Positions 1 through 8,698 of a DNA stretch of 64,000 nt are shown here, piece by piece. The notes under the pieces are model-generated. The model was not told where the DNA came from and made no database searches. It saw nothing but the letters and a program-made list of their open reading frames with translations. The stretch's first letter is position 1; every line of letters begins with the position of its first letter. Origin of the DNA: an uncultured Lachnospiraceae bacterium (GTDB lineage: Bacteria > Bacillota > Clostridia > Lachnospirales > Lachnospiraceae). Location: positions 1 to 64,000 of the forward strand of contig CANBFE010000021.1 of the NCBI GenBank assembly GCA_947367855.1, in the 5' to 3' direction. The position numbers and the translations under genes were made by a program.

Positions 1-95
1 CTTGCACTGTCGGCTTCACTCGTGCTTGTGCTTGCACTGTCAGCTTCGCTTGTGCTTGTGCTTGCACTGTCGGCTTCGCTTGTGCTTGTGCTTGC
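1..95. repeat. 30-bp tandem repeat coding for SEADSASTST
   Basis: Three near-identical 30-bp units lie at the left edge, differing by single third-position changes. They are the most homogeneous part of the Ser-rich region and probably continue beyond the window. Such regularity suggests recent expansion. Confidence 0.8.
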
Positions 96-3000
96 TGTTA
101 TTGAAGCTTCCAGGCTGGCAACAGTGCTAAGAGAAGCACTTATGGATTCAGATTCCACTCTTGTGCTTACTGATAAACTGTCCTCAATCGCTGCTGTACT
201 ATCACTCAGGGAAGCCACAGCTGACAGACTGGCACTCTTGGATGCACTTTCGGAAAGGAATGCCAATTCGGAATCAATTCCGCTGCCTGCAGCCGATGCT
301 GCTGTACTCATACTCGCACTCGTGGAATCACTTATGCTCGTGCTCTGACTTGCCTCCGCTGATGCGCTTGCAACACTGGTACTGTTCTTATCGCTAGCCA
401 GAGAAGCTGCCGTGCTCTGACTTCTGGAAGTTTCCTCAGAATCTTCTGTACTAGTCAATGCACTTTCTGATGCATCCGCGAGTGATTTGCTGGCTGATTC
501 ACTGTTGGACGCTGACTCTGTACTGGCGCTTATAGAGGTGGACTGGGATGCCTCCGTGCTTGCCTCTGCCGACTCCTCAGATGCCACAGATGCGCTTTGG
601 CTCGCGTTGCTTGCATTTTCACTTTCTTTCAGGCTGTTCGATGCGCTTGCAATTACACTGTCGGATGCGCTCGCAGACTCTAATGATGCATTCTCGCCTG
701 CCTGACTCAGTGCGGTACTTGCAGACTCACTGGCCTTCATGGAATCACTTATGCTTCCTTTTACATTCTCGGACTCCGTTGATGCCGTCGAATTTGCCTG
801 ACTCAGTTCAGTGCTTGCCGCCTCACTGGCCTTCACAGACTCAACTGTGCTTGCAGATGCGCTCACAGACTCTGATGACACCTTCGAATCCGCCTTACCC
901 GCCTCAGTACTTGCAGACTCACTGGCCTTCACAGACTCAACTATGCTTTTCGATGCATTCTCGGACTCTGATGACGCAGCCGAATTTGCCTCACTCAGCT
1001 TGGTACTTGCCGTCTCACTGGCTTCTGCAGAATCACTTGCACTAGCTTTCATGCTCTCGGACTCTGATTTTGCTGTGGAGTTTGCCTCACTCAGTTCGGT
1101 GCTTGCCGATGCACTCGCAGACTCTGACTTACGTATACTTTCAGATACACTCACAGACACTGCTGCCAAACTTTCACTTAAGATCATTGAGTTCGATACA
1201 CTTTGCTGATAATCGCTAAGGGACCTGGACGCCTGCTCACTATTAGCTGTGCTCAGGCTCTCCTCAGCCTTGGTGAGTTCCTCACGGCTCTTTTGATAGT
1301 CGTCTGCTCCGTTTTCATACTCCTTTTCGCCGAAGTAATCCTCTCCCTTAATGATATTTCCGTCCTTGTCTGTTTCAAACTTAGGACAGTCTTTCCACCC
1401 CCCATTCCCAAGTCCAACAAATATGGAGTCAGTACCGCCAGTTGCAGTCTTTTTTACAACCGTAATGGAAACAGCCTTTGCGGCATCAGTAGTTCTATTA
1501 CCTTCTGCATCCAAAAGAACATAATCATAATAACCCTTTTGCTCTTTTCCTTGAGCATCCACATACGTTACAACTACATGGTTATTCTCATGATGTCCTG
1601 CGTATCTTTGCCATTGACTATTCGTTATTTCATAGACGCCTTCATCCTGATACACTCTATATTGGATCAACAAATTAGCCAACTGGTCTGCCAGATCCCA
1701 ATATTGACCATTGTTAGACTTCTGTGCCTCCTCCACAAGTTTCCTTTGAGTTTCAATTTTTCCGATTAACTCTTCCAGAAACTCTTTTTCATGGCCCGCA
1801 TCCTTAAAGGCATTGGAGGTACTCTCATATTCGCTCTGTACAGTCGAAACAGACTCACTTGTGGACAGGGATGCACTTGCCACAGTGGATGCAATCACTG
1901 AAACACTGTCGGAAACAGAGTTCGATGCAGATTCACTGGCACTTTTTGAGCCGCTAATACTCTCTGAAATATTTACAGATGGTGTTGATTCACTCTCGTT
2001 TGTCTGGCTCAGCGATTCACTTATGGATGCAGATTCCTTTATGCTGTTTGCTACACTTTCAGACTCTGCCGATGCGCTCTCGTTTGACTGGCTCAGCGAA
2101 GTACTTGCCTTCTCACTGGCCACCACCGAAGTGCTTGTGCTTACCGATACACTTGCAGACTCTGATGACGCAGTTGAATTTGACTCCCTCAGCGAAGTAC
2201 TTGCCTTCTCACTGGCCTTTATCGAATCACTTGTGCTTGTTTTTACGCTCGCAGACTCTGATGACGCTGCTGAATTTGACTGGCTCAGCAAAGTACTTGC
2301 CTTCTCGCTCGCCGCCTCAGATTCATCTGTGCTTTTCGATACACTCGCAGACTCTGATGACGCCTTCGATTCTGACTGACTCAATTCAATACTTGCACTC
2401 TCGCTGGCCTTAGCAGAAGTACTTATACTATCTGCAATTTCTGTTGACACACTTGCACTCTCTTCAGCGCTGTCAGATGCCACAGACTGACTTTCGGTTG
2501 ATGCGCTTTGGGAATTCTCTTCACTGTCTTTTATCGCCTGGCTGACAGATTCGCTTGCGCTGTCGCTGGCCTTCGATATGGATGTACTCTCTGCGTTGGA
2601 TGCCTCCTCTGACAGACTCTTACTTTCAGACGCCTTCTCTGACTCAGACTCCGATGCATTGCTTGCCGCTTCACTATCTGACGTAATTGCATTGGATTCA
2701 TTCACAGATGCAGACTTTGACAGTGATGCGGAATTTTCTGCAGAAGCCTCCAGGTTGCTAACACTTGTTGCCGCAGACTGACTCGCAGAATCGGATATCG
2801 ATGCCTCGTTGGTGGACATAGCAGCTGACGCTTCAGCAGACTCACTGGCCGACTTTGACAATCTTTCAGATTCTGCTGATGCCGCCATGCTGTCAGAAAT
2901 CCGTTGAGCAGACTCACTCGCGGATGCAATCGCGGATGCCACCGTGGACTCTGATGCTGACATTGACTGTGAATTCAGTACAGACACCTCGTCATATGCT

Positions 3001-3197
3001 TCCGATGTCTCTGAACCCCCTTCTGACATCATGCCTGATTCCTCATCATCTAACGGCAATACAATCTCTTCCTCCGGCAGATACTCATTCTCCGCAGCAT
3101 AAACCACGTCTGCCTCTGTCATGACAGCCGCCCCACCGACTGCCGTACCTGCCACAAGAACCCCTTTTAATACACTTTTCATTTTCTTCTTGTGCAT
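1..3197 (-). CDS. Serine-rich repeat surface protein, N-terminal 1065 residues (runs off left edge)
   Basis: I translated this frame by hand: it is open from the ATG at 3197 to the window edge with no stop, so the C-terminus lies outside. AGGAG sits about 8 bases before the ATG. The start MHKKKMKSVLKGVLVAGTAV is signal-peptide like (basic, then hydrophobic, ending near VVYAAE). About residues 70-445 are Ser/Ala/Glu-rich (SASES-type) repeats. About 449-665 is a non-repetitive segment with YWDLADQLANLLIQYRVY and IFVGLGNGGW. Ser-rich repeats then resume and end in exact 10-residue SEADSASTST units. The order signal, SRR1, unique region, SRR2 is that of Gram-positive serine-rich repeat adhesins, where the unique region binds the ligand. 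A cell-wall anchor and SecA2/SecY2 would lie outside the window. The adhesin role is inferred. The Leu-rich plus-strand frames here are mirror images of the repeats. Confidence 0.85.
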   Translation of the reverse strand, partial: MHKKKMKSVLKGVLVAGTAVGGAAVMTEADVVYAAENEYLPEEEIVLPLDDEESGMMSEGGSETSEAYDEVSVLNSQSMSASESTVASAIASASESAQRISDSMAASAESERLSKSASESAEASAAMSTNEASISDSASQSAATSVSNLEASAENSASLSKSASVNESNAITSDSEAASNASESESEKASESKSLSEEASNAESTSISKASDSASESVSQAIKDSEENSQSASTESQSVASDSAEESASVSTEIADSISTSAKASESASIELSQSESKASSESASVSKSTDESEAASEKASTLLSQSNSAASSESASVKTSTSDSIKASEKASTSLRESNSTASSESASVSVSTSTSVVASEKASTSLSQSNESASAESESVANSIKESASISESLSQTNESESTPSVNISESISGSKSASESASNSVSDSVSVIASTVASASLSTSESVSTVQSEYESTSNAFKDAGHEKEFLEELIGKIETQRKLVEEAQKSNNGQYWDLADQLANLLIQYRVYQDEGVYEITNSQWQRYAGHHENNHVVVTYVDAQGKEQKGYYDYVLLDAEGNRTTDAAKAVSITVVKKTATGGTDSIFVGLGNGGWKDCPKFETDKDGNIIKGEDYFGEKEYENGADDYQKSREELTKAEESLSTANSEQASRSLSDYQQSVSNSMILSESLAAVSVSVSESIRKSESASASASTELSEANSTAKSESESMKASASDSAEASETASTKLSEANSAASSESENASKSIVESVKASESASTEAGKADSKVSSESVSASASTVESVKASEAASTELSQANSTASTESENVKGSISDSMKASESASTALSQAGENASLESASASDSVIASASNSLKESENASNASQSASVASEESAEASTEASQSTSISASTESASNSESASKSLADASESALTSTEDSEETSRSQSTAASLASDKNSTSVASASAEASQSTSISDSTSASMSTAASAAGSGIDSELAFLSESASKSASLSAVASLSDSTAAIEDSLSVSTRVESESISASLSTVASLEASITASTSTSEADSASTSTSEADSASTSTSEADSA

Positions 3198-3566
3198 ACT
3201 CTCTCTCCTCTTTCACAATACAACCTGCACCGCCCGACTCCCTGCCAGTAATCATTGGTTCTATCCGTCGGGCCAATGTACATCCTCCCCGTTTGCATGG
3301 AAACATGGCTGCTTATACCACATTTTCCCAACTTTAAACGAGAGGTCTTTCCTATCTTCGCTTCCTATTGTATCAAGAGAAGTATCCTGCAAACTGCCTC
3401 ATTTCATCTCAATTTGACTCTTTTTCCAAAAAGGGCGCAAAAAAACACACATCCATCTTCTTCGAGCAGGATATCCGGCTGTAATTCAGCCCTATATCTC
3501 ACTTTAAAGATGTCTGTGTGTTTATTTTCTCATTCTATGATTTTAACCAAAATACAGACTATATAG
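3198..3566 (-). promoter_or_regulatory. Leader and promoter region of the serine-rich repeat gene
   Basis: This is 369 bp without a gene. The only promoter-like signal I find reading toward 3197 is an extended -10 (TGATACAAT, -10 at 3367-3372) without a good -35, which would give a 5' leader of about 165 nt. No known riboswitch or clear terminator was recognised for the regulator ending at 3567. Confidence 0.3.
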
Positions 3567-4397
3567 TCACACCCCGGCCTCCCGCAGCGTCTGGGTCATA
3601 TCCGCATAATACCACAGCTGCCCCTTCCCGGCATTTTTCATATAAGCTATCTCAATCCGCTGAAAGATATCACTGCAGAAATCCGGATTCGTCCTTGCCA
3701 GCATCAGGATGAAATGCCGGTTCCCATATCTGGTATAGGCATCCCCGATACGCAGGGAAGTACCGATTACATTTTTCAGCAGCTGCATCTGCCCCTGCAG
3801 ATCAATCTGTTTCTGTCCCTCCTTCTCCTTCTGACTCAGAGTCAGAAACATAAGAACCGCATCAAATTCACTTCTGGACTTGGCTCTTGCCACCAGGCGG
3901 CAGTAATCCACAAAACTGGGATATGTACAGTAATATGCGCCCTTGACGTGCTCCTCACCAAATATGGTCTTCTTAATATCTTCCTTCCGGCCCAGGAACG
4001 CTTTGTCAAGATTCTTCCACCCCTTGGAATCACTCGTATTCCTTCTGTGGTTTTCATCCATCAGTTCTATCTTCTCGAAGCACTCCTGCATCTCTGCCGT
4101 AGGCGGACTTCCCAGCTCTCTGGCATACAGTTCCATGGTATTATTATAAATTTCCATGGCCTCATCGTATCTGTAAACCTCCAGATTACACTTAATCTGC
4201 TTCACCTGCCAGTTTTCAAAGGGATAGATGGCCGCAGCCCTGGCATACAGCAGCATCCGGTTCTTGAAATCCCGGTTCCGCAGGTACTCCTCCTCCAATG
4301 CAATTACCGTCTCCACATATAATTCTTTAAAATAATTGCTCCGATGGAAGAACCACATATCCGACAGATTCGCAGGAAGCAGTTCTCCCCGGTACAT
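3567..4397 (-). CDS. BTAD regulator, C-terminal half (split by frameshift)
   Basis: This is the second part of the regulator that begins at 4821. The frame continues upstream of the first ATG (4397) into the G-run at 4433-4440, reading VKRIQLLSKANRMYRGELLP, so the 4397 start is only the first usable codon. Residues about 15-110 look like the helical TPR-type BTAD domain that follows the winged helix in SARP regulators. The last 110 residues resemble a degenerate GGDEF fold: the stretch SLRIGDAYTRYGNRHFILML has RYGNRHF where a diguanylate cyclase has RYGGDEF, so no cyclase activity is expected. Alone it lacks a DNA-binding domain. Either the gene is broken, or the slippage run restores the fusion in some cells. 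Confidence 0.7.
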   Translation of the reverse strand: MYRGELLPANLSDMWFFHRSNYFKELYVETVIALEEEYLRNRDFKNRMLLYARAAAIYPFENWQVKQIKCNLEVYRYDEAMEIYNNTMELYARELGSPPTAEMQECFEKIELMDENHRRNTSDSKGWKNLDKAFLGRKEDIKKTIFGEEHVKGAYYCTYPSFVDYCRLVARAKSRSEFDAVLMFLTLSQKEKEGQKQIDLQGQMQLLKNVIGTSLRIGDAYTRYGNRHFILMLARTNPDFCSDIFQRIEIAYMKNAGKGQLWYYADMTQTLREAGV

Positions 4398-4410
4398 CCG
4401 ATTGGCTTTG

Positions 4411-4821
4411 CTAAGCAGCTGTATGCGTTTTACCCCCCCCTATCTTTTTTGCGTCTCCCACCGCTTCCTCGAATTTCTGAGTATCCAGTTCCAGGGGAAT
4501 GGGACTTTTGAAATAGCACATCCCGTCAATAATTTCCACATATTCGCTCTCCGGCAGGCCGCCGGACGCCAACTGACCTTTCAGCCGGTAAATCAGGTTG
4601 TTCAGATTTTTATTCCGATTGGCCATATCCGCCTTTTCGTTCCACCCGTACAAATTGTCGATTAACTCAGTCTTGGAGATTCCGCTCTTCAGGCTCAGCA
4701 GAAGTATCTGGAGAAGGCGCACCGATTTGGAGCTTCCCGTCTTGTTCAAAACCACTGCATCCTCTCCATAATACATGGCAAATCCGCCGAACATATTAAT
4801 ACGTAATACCTTCTCCGCCAT
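4411..4821 (-). CDS. BTAD/SARP-type regulator, N-terminal winged-helix half (frameshifted)
   Basis: I start at ATG 4821 (MAEKVLRINMFGGFAMYYG) because AGGAGGGG lies 6 bases upstream. The longer frame to 4944 adds a low-complexity tail without a ribosome site. The protein shows the short beta lead FGGF and the OmpR-like winged helix (SVRLLQILLLSLKSGISKTE, then NRNKNLNNLIYRLKGQL) typical of SARP/BTAD regulators. It ends prematurely at 4411 just after a run of eight G, while the downstream frame continues the BTAD domain. Removing one G fuses both halves into a regulator of about 417 residues. It lies upstream of, and on the same strand as, the serine-rich adhesin, which makes that gene a possible target (inference). 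Confidence 0.75.
   Translation of the reverse strand: MAEKVLRINMFGGFAMYYGEDAVVLNKTGSSKSVRLLQILLLSLKSGISKTELIDNLYGWNEKADMANRNKNLNNLIYRLKGQLASGGLPESEYVEIIDGMCYFKSPIPLELDTQKFEEAVGDAKKIGGGKTHTAA
4433..4440. repeat. Homopolymeric C8 (G8 on coding strand) at regulator frameshift
   Basis: Eight consecutive C on the plus strand lie exactly where the two halves of the BTAD regulator change frame. Deletion of one base (or addition of two) restores the reading frame. It could be a phase-variation tract, a fixed mutation or a sequencing error. Confidence 0.8.
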
Positions 4822-4955
4822 TTCTTCCCCTCCTGTCCCTGGCAGCCCGGCGGCTTTCCCTCGGCGGCTGCATTTCCGCCGATCACCGGATAAGACCGGC
4901 TTACTCCCCTTCCACCACATACGGCCAGATACAATAACGCACATACGATAACTTT

Positions 4956-4983
4956 ATTATACTCTGTCCTGAGAAAAAAACAA
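4956..4983 (-). promoter_or_regulatory. Promoter of the BTAD regulator
   Basis: On the minus strand TTGTTT (4978-4983), a 16-bp spacer and a perfect TATAAT (4956-4961). It would give a leader of about 125 nt before the ATG at 4821. Confidence 0.6.
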
Positions 4984-5015
4984 TACCTTTGGCAAGAATG
5001 GCAGTATTTTCTCCC

Positions 5016-7505
5016 CTAACGAATATCGAACACGCTCCGCACAGTCAGACCTTCCGGCGTCCCTTCCAAGATCTTCACCCGCCGCTGCCCGGCATTCAGG
5101 TCAAAGTAATTGTCCTCCAGGAGCAGATCATCTTTCTCATTGATGATTTCCACTGACTTCGCGTAAGCATCCGCTGTCACCACCAGTTCGTCGCCCTCTG
5201 CGCGCACCTGCAGGCCCGGATCCGCAAACCGGAAATGCTTGGGCGCACAGAACAATACGGTACCGCCGGAGATCACCTCCCCGTCCCGCAGGCACTCATA
5301 GCTCACATAGTCCTCATAAAGGGCCGCATCCGCCATATCCTCCCGCTCCATCCACAAACTGGAAAGGGCAGGCACCGTCACCTCCTGTTCTCCCCCGCGT
5401 TTCACCTGCCCCCGGGCATCCCGCAGAGCCCACCGCACCATTACTGTCACAGGCTCCCGGGTCTCGTTGGCCACATTCAGCCGAATGGATTTCTTCACTT
5501 CATAGGGCTGTGCGTTCACATTGGTATCCTGGGTCAGAATTCCCTCTTCCTCACAGGAAATCATCACCGGAGCGAAGAAGCGTTTCTCGTAGTAATGCAG
5601 CGCTTTCCACCGGCCGTAATAGTCAATGGAGGACCAGCTTGCCACCGGCCAGCAGTCGTTCAGCTGCCATACCACGGTTCCCATGCAGCGGCCCCGGTTC
5701 CTGCGGAAATGCTCCACGCCGTAGCGGATGGCCTCCGCCTGCAACAGCTGCGAGGCATAGAGCAAGGTGCCGAAGTCCGAAGGATACAGAAAAGTCTGCT
5801 GCATATAGTTCATGATCTTGCCGTTGGCACTGGCATTCCGCTGATGCCTTTCCATCACATGGGAAAAAATATTCCTGTCCTCCGGCAGAGTAAAGGATTC
5901 ACAGGTTTTCAGGGAAGGGAAGGACTGAAAACCAAACTCCGACACATACCGGAAATAGAATCTACGGTACGCCGTAAACGGCCTGTTGCCATGCCATACA
6001 TTCCAGTAATGCACATCTCCCCTGTTCTCGTCGTTGGGCTCGTCGAAGGCGCCCCCGGAAGAAGGACTGGAAGGCCAGTAAAACGTATTGGGATCATACT
6101 CCCTCACCAGTTTCGGCAGGATATATTCATACATTTTGACATAATCGCTCTTCTGTCTTGCCTTATTGATCCAGAATCCGCCCTGCTTTACAAACATCTC
6201 CATCTCATTGTTGCCGCACCACAGGCCCAAAGAGGCATGGTGGCGGATCCGCTTGATATTGTCGATAAATTCCGCCCGGATATTTTCCTCAAATTCCTCC
6301 GTCAGATCGTAGACCGCACAGGCAAACATAAAATCCTCCCACACGATCAGCCCAAGCCTGTCGCAGGCATCCCAGAAAGCCTCCCCGGGATAATGCCCGC
6401 CGCCCCAGACACGGACACAGTTGTGGTTGGCGTTTTTGGCCTGGAGCAGCAGATGATAAGTGCGCTCCGGCGTCACCCGGGGCAGGATATTGTCCTCCGG
6501 AATGTAGTCAGCTCCCATGGCAAAGATTTTTACCCCGTTCACCATATGGCAGAACTGTTCGCCGTATTCATCTTTTTCGGTGCACACGGTCATGGTCCGC
6601 AGGCCGATGCTGCGCTTCCAGGTATCCAGTACCATGCCCTCCTGTCTGCAGTCCGAAACCAGTTCTGCCTCCACCTGATACAGCGGCTGACTTCCGTATC
6701 CGTTGGGCCACCACAGCTGCGGCTCCTCTATGACAATTCCCGCCATGGCCTCCTGATGGCTGTAAATCCGCCTCCCGCCGCCGGGCTCTGTCACCGTCAC
6801 CCTGCAGCACAGGCCGGAAAGCCTGCCGTCATCCCGCCCGAACCTGCGCAGATGTTCCTCCCCCAGACGCTCCACGTCCACATCCAGTTTCAGGGTCACT
6901 TTTCCGCTCTCATGGGCCTGGGTGATATATACGCTGTCAATCCTGGCCTCATGAAAGCCAATCAGCTTTACGTCACGCCAGATTCCCGCATCCGGAAGGC
7001 GCGGCCCCCAGTCCCATCCGAACATGCAATGGGCCTTCCGCAGATACGGAAATCCCCTCATGGCATCCCCGCTTCCGGGAATCGGGTCCTTCTCATACTC
7101 CTCCCGGATAAATTTCGTGGGAGAATGCAGTACTATCTTCAGCTCGTTTCCTGTTTCCCGCAGAATTCCCTTCACCGGAAATTCCCAGGTGCGGTGCATG
7201 TTATTCACATCCCCGATCAAGGTTCCGTTGACCCAGATGTCACCAAGTGTGTCGATTCCGTCAAAGTGCAGCAGCACCTGGTCACATTCCAGAAGCCCGC
7301 CTTCCACGTCAAAATGCGACACATACTCAAAATCGTCCTCCATCACCCCAAGGGCTTTCGTCTCATTGTCCCGGTAATAGGGATCCTCCATCCGCCCGTT
7401 GGACAACAGGTCATTGTAAACGCTGCCCGGTACTGAAGCCGGAAGATACTCTCCGGTTCCGGCTATACACATTTTCCAGTTTTCGTGCAATTTCTGTATG
7501 ATCAT
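5016..7505 (-). CDS. GH2 beta-mannosidase
   Basis: 829 residues, the usual length for a GH2 beta-mannosidase (EC 3.2.1.25), which releases mannose from the non-reducing end of mannooligosaccharides. The N-terminal jelly roll (about 1-190) contains HFDGIDTLGDIWVNGTLIGD. The TIM barrel carries the acid/base motif WCGNNEMEMF (Glu near residue 432) and the nucleophile in SEFGFQSFPS (Glu near 522). The sequence VVWQLNDCWPVASWSSIDYY is typical of mannosidase-type GH2 enzymes. There is no signal peptide, so it should be cytoplasmic and act on imported, deacetylated oligosaccharides. It has its own promoter (7544-7572) and lies near the GH26 and GH36 genes. Beta-galactosidase and beta-glucuronidase are less likely given the WQLNDCWP signature. 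Confidence 0.92.
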   Translation of the reverse strand: MIIQKLHENWKMCIAGTGEYLPASVPGSVYNDLLSNGRMEDPYYRDNETKALGVMEDDFEYVSHFDVEGGLLECDQVLLHFDGIDTLGDIWVNGTLIGDVNNMHRTWEFPVKGILRETGNELKIVLHSPTKFIREEYEKDPIPGSGDAMRGFPYLRKAHCMFGWDWGPRLPDAGIWRDVKLIGFHEARIDSVYITQAHESGKVTLKLDVDVERLGEEHLRRFGRDDGRLSGLCCRVTVTEPGGGRRIYSHQEAMAGIVIEEPQLWWPNGYGSQPLYQVEAELVSDCRQEGMVLDTWKRSIGLRTMTVCTEKDEYGEQFCHMVNGVKIFAMGADYIPEDNILPRVTPERTYHLLLQAKNANHNCVRVWGGGHYPGEAFWDACDRLGLIVWEDFMFACAVYDLTEEFEENIRAEFIDNIKRIRHHASLGLWCGNNEMEMFVKQGGFWINKARQKSDYVKMYEYILPKLVREYDPNTFYWPSSPSSGGAFDEPNDENRGDVHYWNVWHGNRPFTAYRRFYFRYVSEFGFQSFPSLKTCESFTLPEDRNIFSHVMERHQRNASANGKIMNYMQQTFLYPSDFGTLLYASQLLQAEAIRYGVEHFRRNRGRCMGTVVWQLNDCWPVASWSSIDYYGRWKALHYYEKRFFAPVMISCEEEGILTQDTNVNAQPYEVKKSIRLNVANETREPVTVMVRWALRDARGQVKRGGEQEVTVPALSSLWMEREDMADAALYEDYVSYECLRDGEVISGGTVLFCAPKHFRFADPGLQVRAEGDELVVTADAYAKSVEIINEKDDLLLEDNYFDLNAGQRRVKILEGTPEGLTVRSVFDIR

Positions 7506-7543
7506 ATCCGTTCCCTTCCTTTTTAATCCTTTTGGTTACACAC

Positions 7544-7572
7544 AGTATAGCAATAAAAAATGCGCCGTGCAA
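7544..7572 (-). promoter_or_regulatory. Promoter of the GH2 gene
   Basis: Minus strand TTGCAC (7567-7572), a 17-bp spacer and TATACT (7544-7549), about 38 bp before the ATG at 7505. Confidence 0.65.
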
Positions 7573-7619
7573 GCCGAAATCCGCCCTGGATTATCAGCAT
7601 GTCACAACGCATAAACACC

Positions 7620-8441
7620 TTACAAAGATATATCTACGGCGCCGCCCGCCGGGGAAGTCCCCTGGGAAACCACCTCTGCCGCGGTCCTTCCGTCCGTCTG
7701 TACGGGAATCTCCACCCCGGCCAGCTGCAAAGACACTCCGCTGTCACTAATAGAGGAAACCGCCTCCTGCCTTTCCTTTTCCCACTGACTGAAGAGCGCC
7801 CGCAGATATTTCATGTCAGCTTCCACGATCTCCCGCATCTCGTCCGCCCTGTGCTTCTTTTTCAGCCGCTCCAGTTCGGCGGGATCCATGTCCAGATACA
7901 CTGTCTGCATCAGCTCTTCCATTTCATTCTCCTGGGCCAGCTGCTCCATCTCCTCCTGCAGCTCCTGCATGAGCTGTTTCATTTCTTCCGCATCCAGTTC
8001 GGCGAACTCCAATCCTTCCAGTTCCCCGCTGCCCTCTTCCCTGCCTTCTTCATCAAAGTCTGCCTGCCATGTACCGCCGCCATGTTTTTCAATGTACTCT
8101 TCCTGCTGAAGATTCTTCATCCGCTTCTTGGCCACACGCTCCATCCGCTCTGCATGGCGGATAGCTGCCCTGACTTCTCTGTCATTGTACTGTCCGCTCG
8201 CCAGTTTCCTGCGCAGATTCACCGTCTCGGTCTTGGCGCTGGCCAGAACCTGCCTTGCATTCCCCGAGGTGGTGGCCTGGGTAATCATGGTGGAAATCCG
8301 CCGCTGCTTATAGCCCAGTTTTTTCAGCTTCTTCAGGCTCTGGCTGTGAATGGTGATGGTGCCTACCTTGGAGCCGTCAGGCCTCTTTATGCTAATCTGT
8401 CTTACGCCGGTGTTTCTGTTTGTGTTGACCTCTATACTCAT
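7620..8441 (-). CDS. Hypothetical protein, charged and helical
   Basis: I choose the ATG at 8441 (MSIEVNTNRNTGVRQISIKR) because GGGGG lies 7 bases upstream. The first ATG at 8474 has no good site. About 273 residues. The N-terminal 40 residues resemble a short beta domain. The middle is Lys/Arg-rich helix (residues 40-125) and is followed by a strongly acidic Glu/Met/Gln-rich helical stretch (LMQELQEEMEQLAQENEMEE) that may form a coiled coil. No signal peptide, membrane segment or catalytic motif is visible. I do not recognise the family. It is flanked by the GH2 gene and a divergent DUF402 gene and has its own promoter, so a role in mannan use is not implied. Confidence 0.75.
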   Translation of the reverse strand: MSIEVNTNRNTGVRQISIKRPDGSKVGTITIHSQSLKKLKKLGYKQRRISTMITQATTSGNARQVLASAKTETVNLRRKLASGQYNDREVRAAIRHAERMERVAKKRMKNLQQEEYIEKHGGGTWQADFDEEGREEGSGELEGLEFAELDAEEMKQLMQELQEEMEQLAQENEMEELMQTVYLDMDPAELERLKKKHRADEMREIVEADMKYLRALFSQWEKERQEAVSSISDSGVSLQLAGVEIPVQTDGRTAAEVVSQGTSPAGGAVDISL

Positions 8442-8489
8442 ATCATGACCCCCTTGTCCTTTTGCCGCATCCATGCGTTTCCCGGCCTT

Positions 8490-8518
8490 TTTATAAATAT
8501 CGGCTTTTTATCTGTAAA
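8490..8518 (-). promoter_or_regulatory. Promoter of the charged hypothetical gene
   Basis: Minus strand TTTACA (8513-8518), a 17-bp spacer and TATAAA (8490-8495), about 50 bp before the ATG at 8441. Confidence 0.5.
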
Positions 8519-8630
8519 TGATAAGACTTTTGCAAGATAGCTGAGCACAAAAACAACAGCTTTTTCCAGTATTTCAGCCATGTATATAACAGCGTGGGCC
8601 ATGGAAGCATGCTGCAGTTCTGAACAAGTG

Positions 8631-8659
8631 TTGTAATTCCCGTAACCATTTGCTAAAAT
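8631..8659 (+). promoter_or_regulatory. Promoter of the DUF402 gene
   Basis: Plus strand TTGTAA (8631-8636), a 17-bp spacer and TAAAAT (8654-8659), 40 bp before the ATG at 8699. The 8442-8698 gap is thus a divergent promoter region. Confidence 0.55.
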
Positions 8660-8698
8660 AACATTACCAAAATACTTCAAAGCCCGAAAGGAATCCCC

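Noticed and set aside
22..2781. Leu/Asp/Ser-rich plus-strand open frames in the first 2.8 kb
   Set aside because: They mirror the Ser-rich repeats of the minus-strand gene, which stays open across the whole region and has a start, ribosome site and signal peptide.
5235..7436. 733-residue plus-strand open frame
   Set aside because: It lies opposite the clear GH2 gene, is rich in His/Pro and has no recognisable domain; a shadow of GC-rich coding DNA.
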